Shown here one piece after another: positions 39,901 through 49,116 of a stretch of 64,000 bases of DNA. The notes under the pieces are model-generated. The model searched no databases. It saw nothing but the letters and a program-made list of their open reading frames with translations, and was not told the origin of the DNA. The stretch spans positions 62,001 to 126,000 of the forward strand of contig PNAJ01000057.1 of the NCBI GenBank assembly GCA_003170295.1, given 5' to 3'. The stretch is from Bryobacterales bacterium (GTDB lineage: Bacteria > Acidobacteriota > Terriglobia > Bryobacterales > Bryobacteraceae). Every line of letters starts with the position of its first letter. Positions within the stretch are counted from its first letter, which is position 1. Made by a program: the position numbers and the translations under genes.

Positions 39901-40289
39901 TGATCGCTCAATTCCTCGAACGCGGGATCCACGCACGCTTCCACAGGCCGCTCGCGGAGGATCTGTGCGCAGAACGAATGAATGGTCCCGATCGACGCTT
40001 CTTCCAATCGCTGAAGCGCGTCTTCCAACGAGGGCGCGATGAGGCGCTCCTTGTCGAGTTCCGCGCGCAGCTTCAGTTTCAATTCGCCTGCCGCTTTGTG
40101 TGTGAAGGTCACCGCGGCGATCTTATCGATTGTTGTTTTTCTCTTGGCAAGTACTTCGACGATGCGGCCAACCAGTGCGGTGGTTTTGCCGGTGCCAGCC
40201 GACGCCTCGACGATCAGGCTTTCGTCGAGCGAAGTGCGAATGCGCTCGCGCGCCGACTCGTCGGATTCCAGATGCGCTACTGGGTTCAT
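36900..40289 (-). CDS. UvrD/Rep-family helicase-nuclease, AddA-like
   Basis: VEASAGTGKTTALVGRI, LFIDEFQDTDPLQAEIL, GDPKQSIYKFRRAD, TVHGAKGLEFPVVIL; C-terminal PD-(D/E)XK-like GVIDLAFVENEQWIIVDFKTD. Confidence 0.92.
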   Translation of the reverse strand: MNPVAHLESDESARERIRTSLDESLIVEASAGTGKTTALVGRIVEVLAKRKTTIDKIAAVTFTHKAAGELKLKLRAELDKERLIAPSLEDALQRLEEASIGTIHSFCAQILRERPVEACVDPAFEELSDQESHRLYQRSFRAWLEKGLAQSSPGLRRAFQRLAWRDSWDDSPPIEQLQWAGKKLVEWRDYPAPWLREPFSRDEEIKTLVRMVRELADMSARPRRVNDNLYRGLAPARALAGWIEKAESAGRGDYDALEGLLLKLGRDLRRDLKKGSGEYGGGVGREELVLRRDELLRWIEEFRRRADADLAVELREEMRGLVEEYNERKRRAGKLDFVDLLISVRDLVRDHAEVRHYLQDRFTHLFIDEFQDTDPLQAEILLLLASDDRHETDWRQVTPAAGKLFLVGDPKQSIYKFRRADIVLYRKVRDTLIDRGVGFVKLTRSFRSVRNIQQLVNAAFETEMTGDVESGQADWAPLEQHRDDAEGRPSVIVLPVPRPYKSRLAKEAVNRCLPDAIAAFIDWLVNQSQWGFRARDVAVLFRRRTQAGSDLTREYARALEARGLPHLLAGSKSFHRREEIETLRAGLAAIEWPNDQLSVFATLKGSLFAIRDEVLLRYRHEHGRLHPFGTRAAARDALTDEDFAQVEEALALLAELHRARNRRSFAATVNALLEATRAHAGFVLRPGGNQILANVARLADLARTYEMSGGISFRGFVEELAAQAEKEDAAEAPVLEEDSDGVRLMTVHGAKGLEFPVVILADLTANIAAREPDQYVDGERRLCATRLLRCAPRELVDHEPEESAREQAEGVRVAYVAATRARDLLVIPAVGDEPFPNGGWLSPLNKAIYPTRGDWRKSQPAPGCPKFGPASVLQRPLDYDREGEFSVKPGRLIRPERGEHEVVWWDPSKLMLNVEGGFGFHQKEILADDGGASLKTYREWQGSRARVIEAGSRQEYQVFVASQALDVPPGDLILVEIATVAKSARRAAGRRFGTLAHNMMRDVPLDADRAAIQRLAEWNTRLLGSPGDEREAATAAVESALAHPLLARARVATRCHREYPLVAKLGDGGLLEGVIDLAFVENEQWIIVDFKTDADTSERRARYQRQLQWYGFALSQLTHMPGRAYLLEL

Positions 40290-43200
40290 GCCATCCCCCG
40301 AATTTCGATCAACGGCTCCAGACGCTCGTCTTGCCTGTTCTTTTTCGCGGAGCGCAATTCTTCGTAAGGGCCGCAGACCGGCCTGTAATCGCACTGTCCG
40401 CACGCTTCTTTCTGCGGCGCGGGCGGCAAAAAGCCTTGCGCGATGGAGCCATCGATATTCAGCAACAGCTTCGCCAGAAATGCGCGGGAACGCTCTGTGA
40501 CCGCGATTTCCGCGTGCTTGTATTCGCCTCTTTGCGTGGCGTAGAGCAGCCTGCCGGACTCCACTTCCGAGCCGAGCAACTGCCGCGCCGCGAGCCCATA
40601 GAGCAGCGGCTGTAAGAAAAGCCCGCCGCCGACATACGCGGGAGGATTCTCAGGAGGCTTTCCAGTTTTGTGATCCGTCACGCGTAACACGCCGCGGGTA
40701 GCATGCCGCTCCACCAGGTCGATAGAGCCGCGCAACCGCACCCCTTCGCCTAGAATCGCCTCCTCGGCCGTGCTCGCCGGATCGCGCCCGGTGAGCGAAC
40801 GCAACCCGAATGCAAACTCGAAGTGCTCCGGAATCCAATCCTCGTCGTTGACCGCGATGTGTTGGAGCCAGCCGCGCAGATCGGTTCGCAAATCCTCGAT
40901 TTCCGTTCTCCACACTCGATCGATTGCTGGCGCGAGCTTGTCCGCGAATTCGTCCGCGACCAGATTGAGCACGCGGTCGGCGATCGCAAGCGACTCCTGC
41001 AGCCGGTCCCCATTCACTGGCAACAACCGGGCGGTCTTCAATTCGCCGAGCAGCCGGAACTGCACCGCGTGAAAAAGCGCGCCACGCGTGAGCGGATCCA
41101 TTTGTTCCAGCGCGGCCGGACTTTCGCGCGGACGAAGCCCGTGGATGCCGTGCAGCGCAAATTGATACGGGCAAACCGCAAACCGCTGCAACGCGGAAGG
41201 CGACCACGCGCGCGCTGTGAGCCGATGCTCTCCCAAGGCTGCAAGCGCTCGCGCATCCGTGGTGATCAGGCCATCCGACTCCCGCCAGGTCTTACTTTCC
41301 CATCGATACCAGCGTGCGCGAAGCGATCGGGCCAAACGATCGTTAGTCTCCACCAGGTAATGCGCGGATTCCTTGCGATGGAGCGCGACCAGATCGTACT
41401 CCGCATCGTCGATCGCATCGGCCGATTTGCTGGGCGCGGGCCAGTTGAGGCGAGCTGGCGCAGCGTCTCTGGTTTGCTCCTCGAACTCCTTCAAATCCGG
41501 CAGGCTGCCGCGAATTGCGCGAGGCAGCTCCAGCGCGTAGAACGAGGGGACCCGGGGACGCGCTTCCGCGACGTCCATTCGCGGATAGGAGACCACCAGT
41601 TTCTCATTCGCCGCGGCCACCGCGAGATGCAAGCGGACTCGCTCCTGATCTACTCGATGATGCCGCAACGGAAGGCGCTCGTCGGCCGCGACCCGAAACG
41701 CATCGAGCAGCAATGGATCTTCCAGCGTCTTCTGCGGGAACAGTCCCTCGGCGAGGCCGGGAAGAAAAACCACCGCGAATTCCTGCCCGCGCGATTCCTC
41801 GATAGAACAGACCAGCACGCATCCATAACGCCGGTCCGGTGGGTCGCGTCGCAGGAACCCGAGCCGCTCGCCGAGCACTTCCGCGACTTCTTCCAAAGTG
41901 GCTGGTCCAACTTCGCCCATGGGCTCAAACTCCGCCAGAACGCTCAGCACCCCTTCGGGATTCCGCAAGGCGCGGCGTGCCAGCCCGTCCAGCGAATCAA
42001 GCCAATCTTGCCAGCGGGCGCGAACGGGCAGCGCATCTAATGTTTCAATCAACGGAAGCGCGAATTGTTCGAACTGGCGAAGCTGATCCAGTTGCCGCGC
42101 GACGTGCTGGCGCGACGTCTCATCGTCCTCGCGTTCCACAGCCGCAAGCCGAAGCTCAAACTCCCGTTCCAGACCATGCAACCGCCGTGCCCAGCGTTCG
42201 CGACCCCCGATCACCGCCGCGTCGACAAGCAACTTCTCCCATGCGGATGGCGCGGGTTTTTCATCATTGTCGGAAGAGGGCTCGGGCGGTGCCGAAGAAA
42301 GCAATTCATCATCGGCTCCAACCCAGGCTCCCACCCATTCCGTCGCGTCTCCGTCCGTCGCCGGGACCTGCCCCAGCGACAAATATTCCGCGAAGCGCGA
42401 TGCCGGACATTTCTCGGCCGCGCACGCCAGTAGCGCGAGAAAAGCCCGCCCTCCGGGGTCTGGACGCGCCGTGCCCCGGCTGAAATACGCCGGTATGCGC
42501 GCGCGCCGCAAGGCGTCCTCCACAACCGGCTGATACCGCTCCGGGCTGCGCAGCAGAATCGCCATCCGGTCGAACGGAACACCCTCTTCCGCGAACCTCA
42601 AAATTCGGCGCGCAATTTCGACGGCCTCTAGGGCCTCGCCCGGGGCCGAAAAAACGTCAAATGCGGAATCCTCGGCGACCCACCGCGGCGGCGACACCGA
42701 GAACAAATACTGCCGTAAATGTTCGAGCGACGATGCGGGCTCGTTCCCGTCCAAATCCTCCGCGGAGACACCGAGAATCCGTTCTACTTCCTCGACCCCC
42801 GTCGTGACCGCGGCGAACACCGCGGGGGCTTGCTCCGCTACCGAACGAAAAAACTCGCGATGCGCATAGGAATCGAGCGGTGTATCGAGAAACAGCAGCG
42901 GAAGCCCGAGCCATCTATGAGATGTCGCCTCCGCCGCCAGTTCGAACACGCGCGCCAAATCCGCGAGCGATCGTTCTTCTAACTCCGCCGCATAGCGCGT
43001 CAGAAGGCGTGCCAGATCCTCGCCGGGAGCGCCCGTTTTCGCTAACGAGGGCGGCGTCACGCGCGCCAGCCGCAATTCACTCAGCGTCCGCGCCAGGGCC
43101 CGCGCAAATCCAGGCATCGCCGCGACTCCATCGAAGTATCCGAACGGCCGCGATTCGCGCTCCACATGGATGACACGCGCGGCAATCGCCTCGACGCCCA

Positions 43201-43444
43201 GCGCAGTCAGCGGCGCCAATCCACGCCGAGCCATTTCAGGCCTTGCCAGCTCGGCCGCCAACTGGACCAGAGTAGTGCGATGGAGTCCGCCGATTCCCTT
43301 GGTATGGTGCGCTATTCCTTCCCCTGCCAAATAGGTAGGTGCCACCAGAACCATTTCGGAATGCGCCGAAATATTGCCACTCAGGGCTTCACAGAGCCGG
43401 CGATTGGATCGCGATTTAACGATTCGCCGCGATTTCCTGACCAT
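40286..43444 (-). CDS. PD-(D/E)XK nuclease family protein, AddB-like
   Basis: LRGSIDLVERHATRGVLRVTDHKTG and cysteine cluster CGQCDYRPVC; ATGA overlap with the AddA-like gene. Confidence 0.85.
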   Translation of the reverse strand: MVRKSRRIVKSRSNRRLCEALSGNISAHSEMVLVAPTYLAGEGIAHHTKGIGGLHRTTLVQLAAELARPEMARRGLAPLTALGVEAIAARVIHVERESRPFGYFDGVAAMPGFARALARTLSELRLARVTPPSLAKTGAPGEDLARLLTRYAAELEERSLADLARVFELAAEATSHRWLGLPLLFLDTPLDSYAHREFFRSVAEQAPAVFAAVTTGVEEVERILGVSAEDLDGNEPASSLEHLRQYLFSVSPPRWVAEDSAFDVFSAPGEALEAVEIARRILRFAEEGVPFDRMAILLRSPERYQPVVEDALRRARIPAYFSRGTARPDPGGRAFLALLACAAEKCPASRFAEYLSLGQVPATDGDATEWVGAWVGADDELLSSAPPEPSSDNDEKPAPSAWEKLLVDAAVIGGRERWARRLHGLEREFELRLAAVEREDDETSRQHVARQLDQLRQFEQFALPLIETLDALPVRARWQDWLDSLDGLARRALRNPEGVLSVLAEFEPMGEVGPATLEEVAEVLGERLGFLRRDPPDRRYGCVLVCSIEESRGQEFAVVFLPGLAEGLFPQKTLEDPLLLDAFRVAADERLPLRHHRVDQERVRLHLAVAAANEKLVVSYPRMDVAEARPRVPSFYALELPRAIRGSLPDLKEFEEQTRDAAPARLNWPAPSKSADAIDDAEYDLVALHRKESAHYLVETNDRLARSLRARWYRWESKTWRESDGLITTDARALAALGEHRLTARAWSPSALQRFAVCPYQFALHGIHGLRPRESPAALEQMDPLTRGALFHAVQFRLLGELKTARLLPVNGDRLQESLAIADRVLNLVADEFADKLAPAIDRVWRTEIEDLRTDLRGWLQHIAVNDEDWIPEHFEFAFGLRSLTGRDPASTAEEAILGEGVRLRGSIDLVERHATRGVLRVTDHKTGKPPENPPAYVGGGLFLQPLLYGLAARQLLGSEVESGRLLYATQRGEYKHAEIAVTERSRAFLAKLLLNIDGSIAQGFLPPAPQKEACGQCDYRPVCGPYEELRSAKKNRQDERLEPLIEIRGMA

Positions 43445-43566
43445 CTTCCTAGTCTAATGGCTTACTCAATCCACATTCCCCAAAAATGTAAAAAGATTTT
43501 CCGCCAAACCGTAACCCCGGATCGTTAAGTTGCGTTTATACAGATAACTTAAATCCCCGTTACGAC

Positions 43567-43608
43567 AGCGGGCGCTTTCACCCTTTTCACCCATAGAAAG
43601 CGCCCGCT
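43567..43608. terminator. perfect 13-bp inverted repeat downstream of the sigma factor gene
   Basis: AGCGGGCGCTTTC-(16 nt)-GAAAGCGCCCGCT. Confidence 0.5.
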
Positions 43609-43614
43609 CTCCTC

Positions 43615-44826
43615 TCATAAAAGCAATCTCTGCTCCAGGAATTGACGCTCTACTTCTGAACAGGAGCACTGCAGTGCCAGTCTGAAATGCTCCCTCGCCT
43701 TGTCTTCCTCCGCCAGCTCCCGCCACAAAGCTCCCTGCGCCGCATGCGCCAGATAATATCGTTGAAGACTTGGTTGACTCGCGATTCGTTCGATCTCCTC
43801 AATCGCCGCGCGCGGTCCATCCACGCGTGCCACTGCGACCGCCCGATTCAGCGCGATCACCGGCGACGGTTTCAGTTCATAGAGCTGATCGTACATCCGG
43901 ATAATGTGAACCCAGTCCGTCGACGATGGATCCGGCGCTATCGCGTGTGCCGCGGCAATGCCGGCCTCCAGATGATAGGGCGTGATCGCGTCGCCCGCCG
44001 CGGACCGATCCAGCCAGGTCAATCCTTCGTGAATGCGGGTGCGGTCCCACTTCGTTCGATCCTGATCCCCCAGCAGCAGTAATGCTCCCGTAGGATCGAG
44101 GCGCGCCGCGAATCGCGACGATTGCAGCAGGAACAGCGAGAGCAGCGCATGCGCCGAGGGCAGCGAAGTGGCCTCATGTCCGGCGACGAGCCGCGCCATG
44201 CGAATCGCCTCCTCGCACAGATCTTCGCGCAACGCGCCGTATCCTTCGTTGAAGATCAGATACAGCACCGACAGAACGGATTCCAGGCGCTCCGGCAATT
44301 CGCTGTCGCCCGGCATTTCGAACTTCAGCTCTTCTTCCCGGATCTGCCGTTTGGCGCGAACCAGCCGCTGCGCGATCGTCGATTCCTCCGCCAGAAACGC
44401 CCGCGCGATCTCCCTCACTCCGAATCCCCCGCCGAGCTTCAGCGTCAGCGCCAGCCTGGCTTCGGGCGTAAGCGCCGGATGCGCGCAAAGGAACAGCATC
44501 GCGACCTCATCGTCATCGAACGGCTGCAATGGGGCCTGTTCGGTGGCGAACGGCTTCATCGCGTTGAGTTTTCCCGCGAGCGATGTCTCTCTCCGCAGCC
44601 GGTCCAATGCGCGATTTTTCGCAACCTGGATCAGCCACGCCGGCGGATTGTCCGGCACGCCTTCAAACGGCCACAACTCCAGCGCGCGCAGCAGCGCCTC
44701 TTGCACGACATCCTCCGCCAGAGCCAAATTCTTGACTCCAACGATGCGCGTCAGCGTCGCGACAATCCGCCCAGCTTCGCGCCGGAACAGATGGTCGACG
44801 AGTTCCGGAACATCACATTCTTTCAA
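43615..44826 (-). CDS. RNA polymerase sigma factor, ECF type with C-terminal extension (SigJ/ECF41- or DUF6596-like)
   Basis: [65 protein letters not shown]. Likely TTG start at 44826. Confidence 0.85.
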   Translation of the reverse strand: MKECDVPELVDHLFRREAGRIVATLTRIVGVKNLALAEDVVQEALLRALELWPFEGVPDNPPAWLIQVAKNRALDRLRRETSLAGKLNAMKPFATEQAPLQPFDDDEVAMLFLCAHPALTPEARLALTLKLGGGFGVREIARAFLAEESTIAQRLVRAKRQIREEELKFEMPGDSELPERLESVLSVLYLIFNEGYGALREDLCEEAIRMARLVAGHEATSLPSAHALLSLFLLQSSRFAARLDPTGALLLLGDQDRTKWDRTRIHEGLTWLDRSAAGDAITPYHLEAGIAAAHAIAPDPSSTDWVHIIRMYDQLYELKPSPVIALNRAVAVARVDGPRAAIEEIERIASQPSLQRYYLAHAAQGALWRELAEEDKAREHFRLALQCSCSEVERQFLEQRLLL

Positions 44827-45160
44827 TTTCGCGAATCTCAATGGGGCCGAATGGAAGAACGGGGCAGCCCTTCGCCAGTTCAACCGCCTGCTCGTAGCTG
44901 TCGGCGTCGTACGCAAAATATCCGCCGATGATTTCGCGCGTCTCGGCATACGGCCCATCGGTGACAACCAGTTTCCCTTCCGATTGCCTCATGACGCGCC
45001 CCGATCGATCCCGCAGCTTCTGACCTTCCGGCTTATGCCCGCCCGCCGTAAGCGCCTCGCGCCATTTGTTGAAGCGAACGAGGATTCCTTGGATATCTTC
45101 CGGGCTCAGTTCCGCGAACTGTTTCCCTTCCGAGCGCAGTATTAACAGGTATCGTTGCAT
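44813..45160 (-). CDS. YCII-related protein
   Basis: [12 protein letters not shown]...[47 protein letters not shown]; paired with an ECF sigma factor as commonly seen. Confidence 0.88.
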   Translation of the reverse strand: MQRYLLILRSEGKQFAELSPEDIQGILVRFNKWREALTAGGHKPEGQKLRDRSGRVMRQSEGKLVVTDGPYAETREIIGGYFAYDADSYEQAVELAKGCPVLPFGPIEIREIERM

Positions 45161-45212
45161 TTTCCATCCTTTCGAGGAGCTAGACGAGCGCCGCCCTCTA
45201 AAATCGACACCC

Positions 45213-46163
45213 TCAATCGACGTAATCGAAAAGAACCGAGCTCAAGTACCGCTCGCCCGCATCCGGCAGGATGACGACCATCGTCTTGCCCTTCATGTCC
45301 GGCTCATGCGCAATACGAACCGCCGCCGCCACCGCCGCGCCGCACGAAATCCCGCTGAGAATCCCCTCTTCGCGCGCGAGCCTCCGCGCCATCTCGATCG
45401 ACTCGTCGTCGCCCGCCTGCTCCACCCGGTCGACCATCGTCAGATCGAGCGTCCCCGGAATAAATCCCGCCCCGATTCCTTGAATCCCGTGCGGACCCGG
45501 ATGCAGTTCCTCCCCAGCCAGCGCCTGCGCGATCACCGGACTGCCCTCCGGCTCCACGCCCACCGAAATCAGCGGATGCTTTTTCTCCAGCTTGAAATAC
45601 CGAGAAATCCCCGTAATTGTGCCGCCCGTCCCGATCCCCGCGACCAGCACGTCCACATTCCCCTGCGTGTCTTCAAAAATCTCCGGCCCCGTCGTCTTAA
45701 AATGAATCTCCGGATTCGCCGGATTCTGGAATTGTTGCAGCAGTACGAACCGGTCGGGATCGGTGGCGACCATTTCCTCGGCCCGTTCAATCGACGCGCC
45801 CATCCCCAGCGCGCCGTCCGTCAGGATCAACTTCGCACCCAGAGCCTTCAGGACCTTGCGCCGTTCGAGCGACATCGTCTCCGGCATCAGGAGCGTAATC
45901 TTGTACCCGCGCGCCGCCGCGACGAACGCCAGCGCGATCCCCGTATTGCCGCTGGTCGGCTCGATGAGTTCCTTGCCAGGCTTCAGAATGCCGCGCCGCT
46001 CCGCGTCCCAGATCATCGACGCACCAATACGGCATTTCACCGAATAAGCCGGATTGCGCCCCTCGATCTTCGCGAGCATCGTCACCGGCGCCCCGTCGAT
46101 CACGCGATTCAAGCGCACCAGCGGAGTGCGGCCGATGCTGAAGGAATTATCGGAATAGACCAT
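45213..46163 (-). CDS. cysK: cysteine synthase A
   Basis: [49 protein letters not shown]; start at internal ATG ([11 protein letters not shown]). Confidence 0.95.
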   Translation of the reverse strand: MVYSDNSFSIGRTPLVRLNRVIDGAPVTMLAKIEGRNPAYSVKCRIGASMIWDAERRGILKPGKELIEPTSGNTGIALAFVAAARGYKITLLMPETMSLERRKVLKALGAKLILTDGALGMGASIERAEEMVATDPDRFVLLQQFQNPANPEIHFKTTGPEIFEDTQGNVDVLVAGIGTGGTITGISRYFKLEKKHPLISVGVEPEGSPVIAQALAGEELHPGPHGIQGIGAGFIPGTLDLTMVDRVEQAGDDESIEMARRLAREEGILSGISCGAAVAAAVRIAHEPDMKGKTMVVILPDAGERYLSSVLFDYVD

Positions 46164-46576
46164 TAAATCTCCCAGTTCGGCACGTAGCGCGTCTGCATTT
46201 CTTTCCACCGCCGGACCAACTCCGCGAACGTAGTTCGATCGAGCACGCCGGAGATCGCCAGATCGACGCGCTTCCAGATATCGCTAAAAGCATCGGGCGT
46301 GACGCGCTTCGCCTTCTTGCCGTCCTCGACGAATTTCAGTACCTCGCCAATGGTAATCTGATCGGCCGGCCGAGCCAGTCGATATCCTCCCTCAGCCCCG
46401 CGCCGCGATTCGACGAACCCGCCTTGTTTGAGGCTCGCGAGGATCAATTCCAGAAATTTCTGCGGAATCTTCTGCCTGCCCGCGATGTCCGCGATCTTTA
46501 CGGGCTCGCCCACCGGTTGCGTGGCGAGGTCGAAGATCGCTTGCAAGGCATACTCGCCCTTTACGGAGATGTTCAT
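46163..46576 (-). CDS. Rrf2 family transcriptional regulator
   Basis: [62 protein letters not shown]. Confidence 0.93.
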   Translation of the reverse strand: MNISVKGEYALQAIFDLATQPVGEPVKIADIAGRQKIPQKFLELILASLKQGGFVESRRGAEGGYRLARPADQITIGEVLKFVEDGKKAKRVTPDAFSDIWKRVDLAISGVLDRTTFAELVRRWKEMQTRYVPNWEI

Positions 46577-46611
46577 TCAAGCGCCAACTAAGAGATTGTA
46601 CTCGATGTGGG

Positions 46612-46647
46612 GCAGGCTGGCAGCCTGCGGCGGGTTGGTAACCCGCC
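46612..46647. repeat. back-to-back hairpin REP-like element
   Basis: GCAGGCT-ggc-AGCCTGC (46612-46628) then GGCGGGTT-ggt-AACCCGCC (46629-46647), both perfect. Confidence 0.7.
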
Positions 46648-46780
46648 TGGAGCGCCGCAGCTTGATACGCTGTGGAGGGATGCACTACCTACCGAACCGC
46701 GCCCGTAAGGAAGCGGACAGATGGCGAAGATTCTGGGCTACGGCACTCCGTCCTATCGAGTTGATAGAAGTGAAAAGCGA

Positions 46781-47098
46781 ATGAGCAAGAAGTATCGAAG
46801 CGATGCGATGGCGGCCATCCATGAAACCATGGAGGCCCTGCACGACGTCGGGGTCATCGACAAACAGACCATGAGGCGTTTCGACAATGCCTGCCTCGCG
46901 CCGATCCGGCAACTGAAGCCGAAGGAGATCAAGGCGATCCACGAGAGAGAACACGTCAGCCAAACCGTTTTCGCCAACTACCTGAACGTCACCAGCAGCC
47001 TCGTCAGCAAGTGGGAGCGCGGCGAAAAGCGCCCTTCCGGTGCCTCGCTCAAGCTGCTATCGCTAGTCGAGAAGAATGGGCTTGCCACCGTGGCATAG
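46781..47098 (+). CDS. HigA-type helix-turn-helix antitoxin/regulator, apparently without an adjacent intact toxin
   Basis: VIDKQTMRRFDNACL...REHVSQTVFANYLNVTSSLVSKWERGEKRPSGASLKLLSLVEKNGL. Confidence 0.85.
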   Translation: MSKKYRSDAMAAIHETMEALHDVGVIDKQTMRRFDNACLAPIRQLKPKEIKAIHEREHVSQTVFANYLNVTSSLVSKWERGEKRPSGASLKLLSLVEKNGLATVA

Positions 47099-47113
47099 CG
47101 CTCACCTTCTAAT

Positions 47114-47160
47114 GGCGCGAGCTTCAGCTTGCAGCGGCGGCTTCAGCCGGCGTCCAGCGC
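47114..47160. repeat. imperfect double hairpin intergenic element
   Basis: gcgagcttcagcttgc followed by ggcggcttcagccggc. Confidence 0.45.
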
Positions 47161-47225
47161 CGAACCACGACTGTCGCCCGCAGCTGGCCAGGATAAATGG
47201 TAATATCGCCCGCAGGACGCTAAGT

Positions 47226-48101
47226 TTGACAACGCAAGAGGCTTACAAGGCCGGTGATTTATTTCTTCGCGCATTGGACGACGCGTCTCCTGGCGCGGGA
47301 AGTATTTTGAAGGATCAAACTTCGAAAGACTGGATGGAAACGTCGGTTCTGCGGACCTTGGCCAGACTTGACGCAGCGGCGTACCATCAGGCTAATATCG
47401 AACGGCTCGTAAGAACCGGCATCGATACAGTGGCGGAGCACGCTGGAGCAACTACACATTCAGCCGGAGCGGAGCTCGCCTCCGAGATTCGCACCGCCCG
47501 CATATTTTCAGTTCTGGAGATCGGATTTGAAATAGAGGCATTTCTGGCTGCGGCACGATCCTGCGTCGATTTTGGCGGGAGCATTCTCGCCCTTCATCTG
47601 GGGATGAACAGACGAACGAGCATCACCAAGATTCTCGACTTCGTCAAGGGGAAGGCCAGTCCGCCGTTCGGTTTCTTATTGCCTTTGGCTCCATGGATTG
47701 AGAGCGTAAAAGAGTATCGTGACGAGTGTGTTCACTACAGAACGCTGCGGATGCTGACCGGATATGAAACTATCCGCCGTAACGGAGTCTTAGCGTCGGC
47801 GATCCGACCGCTCGTTATTCCCGAAGAACCCGGCAAAGACAGGCCGGACACGAGGTTGATGCGAATGCTCGGCCCGGAAAATGAATTACCTGTCGGACTC
47901 GACAGATCCGAAAGTTCCGGCTCAGTGAGCCGGAATGGCGTCCTCCTGAGTTTTGAGCATTTGATCCAGTATGAGCCTGCATCAGGTTACGTTCGCGTTG
48001 AAGATTTTTCCGGCAAGAATCTCGCTCGGCTCTGCGAATTCCTCGAACAGATGTTCAACGAGACATTGGCCGCGAAGTTCACCCGCCAACGCGGAACCTA
48101 A
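47226..48101 (+). CDS. hypothetical protein
   Basis: Long ORF with likely TTG start (LTTQEAYKAGDLFLRALDDASPGAG); no recognised family. Confidence 0.5.
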   Translation: MTTQEAYKAGDLFLRALDDASPGAGSILKDQTSKDWMETSVLRTLARLDAAAYHQANIERLVRTGIDTVAEHAGATTHSAGAELASEIRTARIFSVLEIGFEIEAFLAAARSCVDFGGSILALHLGMNRRTSITKILDFVKGKASPPFGFLLPLAPWIESVKEYRDECVHYRTLRMLTGYETIRRNGVLASAIRPLVIPEEPGKDRPDTRLMRMLGPENELPVGLDRSESSGSVSRNGVLLSFEHLIQYEPASGYVRVEDFSGKNLARLCEFLEQMFNETLAAKFTRQRGT

Positions 48102-48156
48102 TCAGGCAAAAGGGGCCAGGCGGATTTATTAGCGTTTCTGCGAACTCCGCGGCCTT

Positions 48157-48528
48157 TCAAGCGAGCCTGATTCCCGGAACCCTTTCAAAGTGACGCCGGT
48201 TTCGGGTCAGCAGCACGCCGCCGTTGGTGGCCACGATGCCGGCAATCAGACTGTCGGCCATCCCAATGGGCTGGCCCGATCATTCCAGGGATCTGCGAAT
48301 GTCGCTGGCAGCATCGGCTGCCGCGTCGTCCAACGCTAGCGACGGCACCGCTCCGAGCAGTCGAATCAGGCGGGCGAGCTGCTTTGGGTTCTTCGCACCC
48401 GAGAGGAGCTCAAACCGGCTGATCACCGTTGTCCTGATGGCGCCACGGCGAAGCAGTTGCTCCACTGCGTCGGCTTCGCCTTTGCCCGCGAGGTAATCGA
48501 TGAGGACGTCCGTATCCGCGATGGTCAT
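48157..48528 (-). pseudogene. vapC: VapC PIN-domain toxin interrupted by an in-frame TGA
   Basis: MTIADTDVLIDYLAGKGEADAVEQLL...SDIRRSLE*SGQPIGMADSLIAGIVATNGGVLLTRNRRHFERVPGIRLA*; 124 codons in one frame. Confidence 0.85.
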
Positions 48529-48530
48529 CG

Positions 48531-48764
48531 TCAGTTTGCCCGGATGCTGCGGGTTTTCGTCAGGAGATCCGCAGTTTCCGTCTCGCTCATGGATCCCTTC
48601 AGCGCAAGAGCGTTCCGGATCGCATTCGTTCGGCCCTTCTGATCCGCGAGGTAGAGTTCCAGCGCTTCGGCCACCACGGTCGAGAACCCCTTCTCACCTC
48701 TGTTCGCGGCTAACTCGAGAATGCGCGCGCGATGTTCAGGCTTCATCTCAATGGTGGTTCGCAT
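48531..48764 (-). CDS. vapB: VapB-type ribbon-helix-helix antitoxin
   Basis: MRTTIEMKPEHRARILELAANRGEKGFSTVVAEALELYL, directly upstream of vapC. Confidence 0.82.
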   Translation of the reverse strand: MRTTIEMKPEHRARILELAANRGEKGFSTVVAEALELYLADQKGRTNAIRNALALKGSMSETETADLLTKTRSIRAN

Positions 48765-49116
48765 TTGCTTCTATTATGACATGCATGCACATGCACATGA
48801 GACTGCGGACACACTTCGGCCTTGCAAAAATATCGCGAGCGGCCGGATGACCTCTCGATCATCCGACCGCTAGTGGATTGGACTGCCTCTTGCGATGCGC
48901 AGCCCTCTGAAACCGCTGGGTAACAGACCAACGTTATGGGACCGATCCCAAGATCTTCCGTTTCCGGAAGCTCAGGACCACCGTAATGCGACATTTCCAG
49001 GCCTGGAAAAAACTGTCAAAAGAGCCGGTGATCGAACTCCTTCTGGTTGCAGAGTACACGGGGAACGGAAAAAAACATTTCACCCAAAGACGCAAAGCTC
49101 GGTAAGGAAAGGAGAT

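Noticed and set aside
46690-46784. Remnant HigB toxin C-terminus (ALRPIELIEVKSE)
   Set aside because: Only a faint resemblance over about a dozen residues; mentioned in a finding but not called as a feature.
48280-48282. TGA in vapC as selenocysteine or programmed recoding
   Set aside because: No SECIS-like element evident and the position is typically Arg rather than a catalytic Cys; a point nonsense mutation is simpler.
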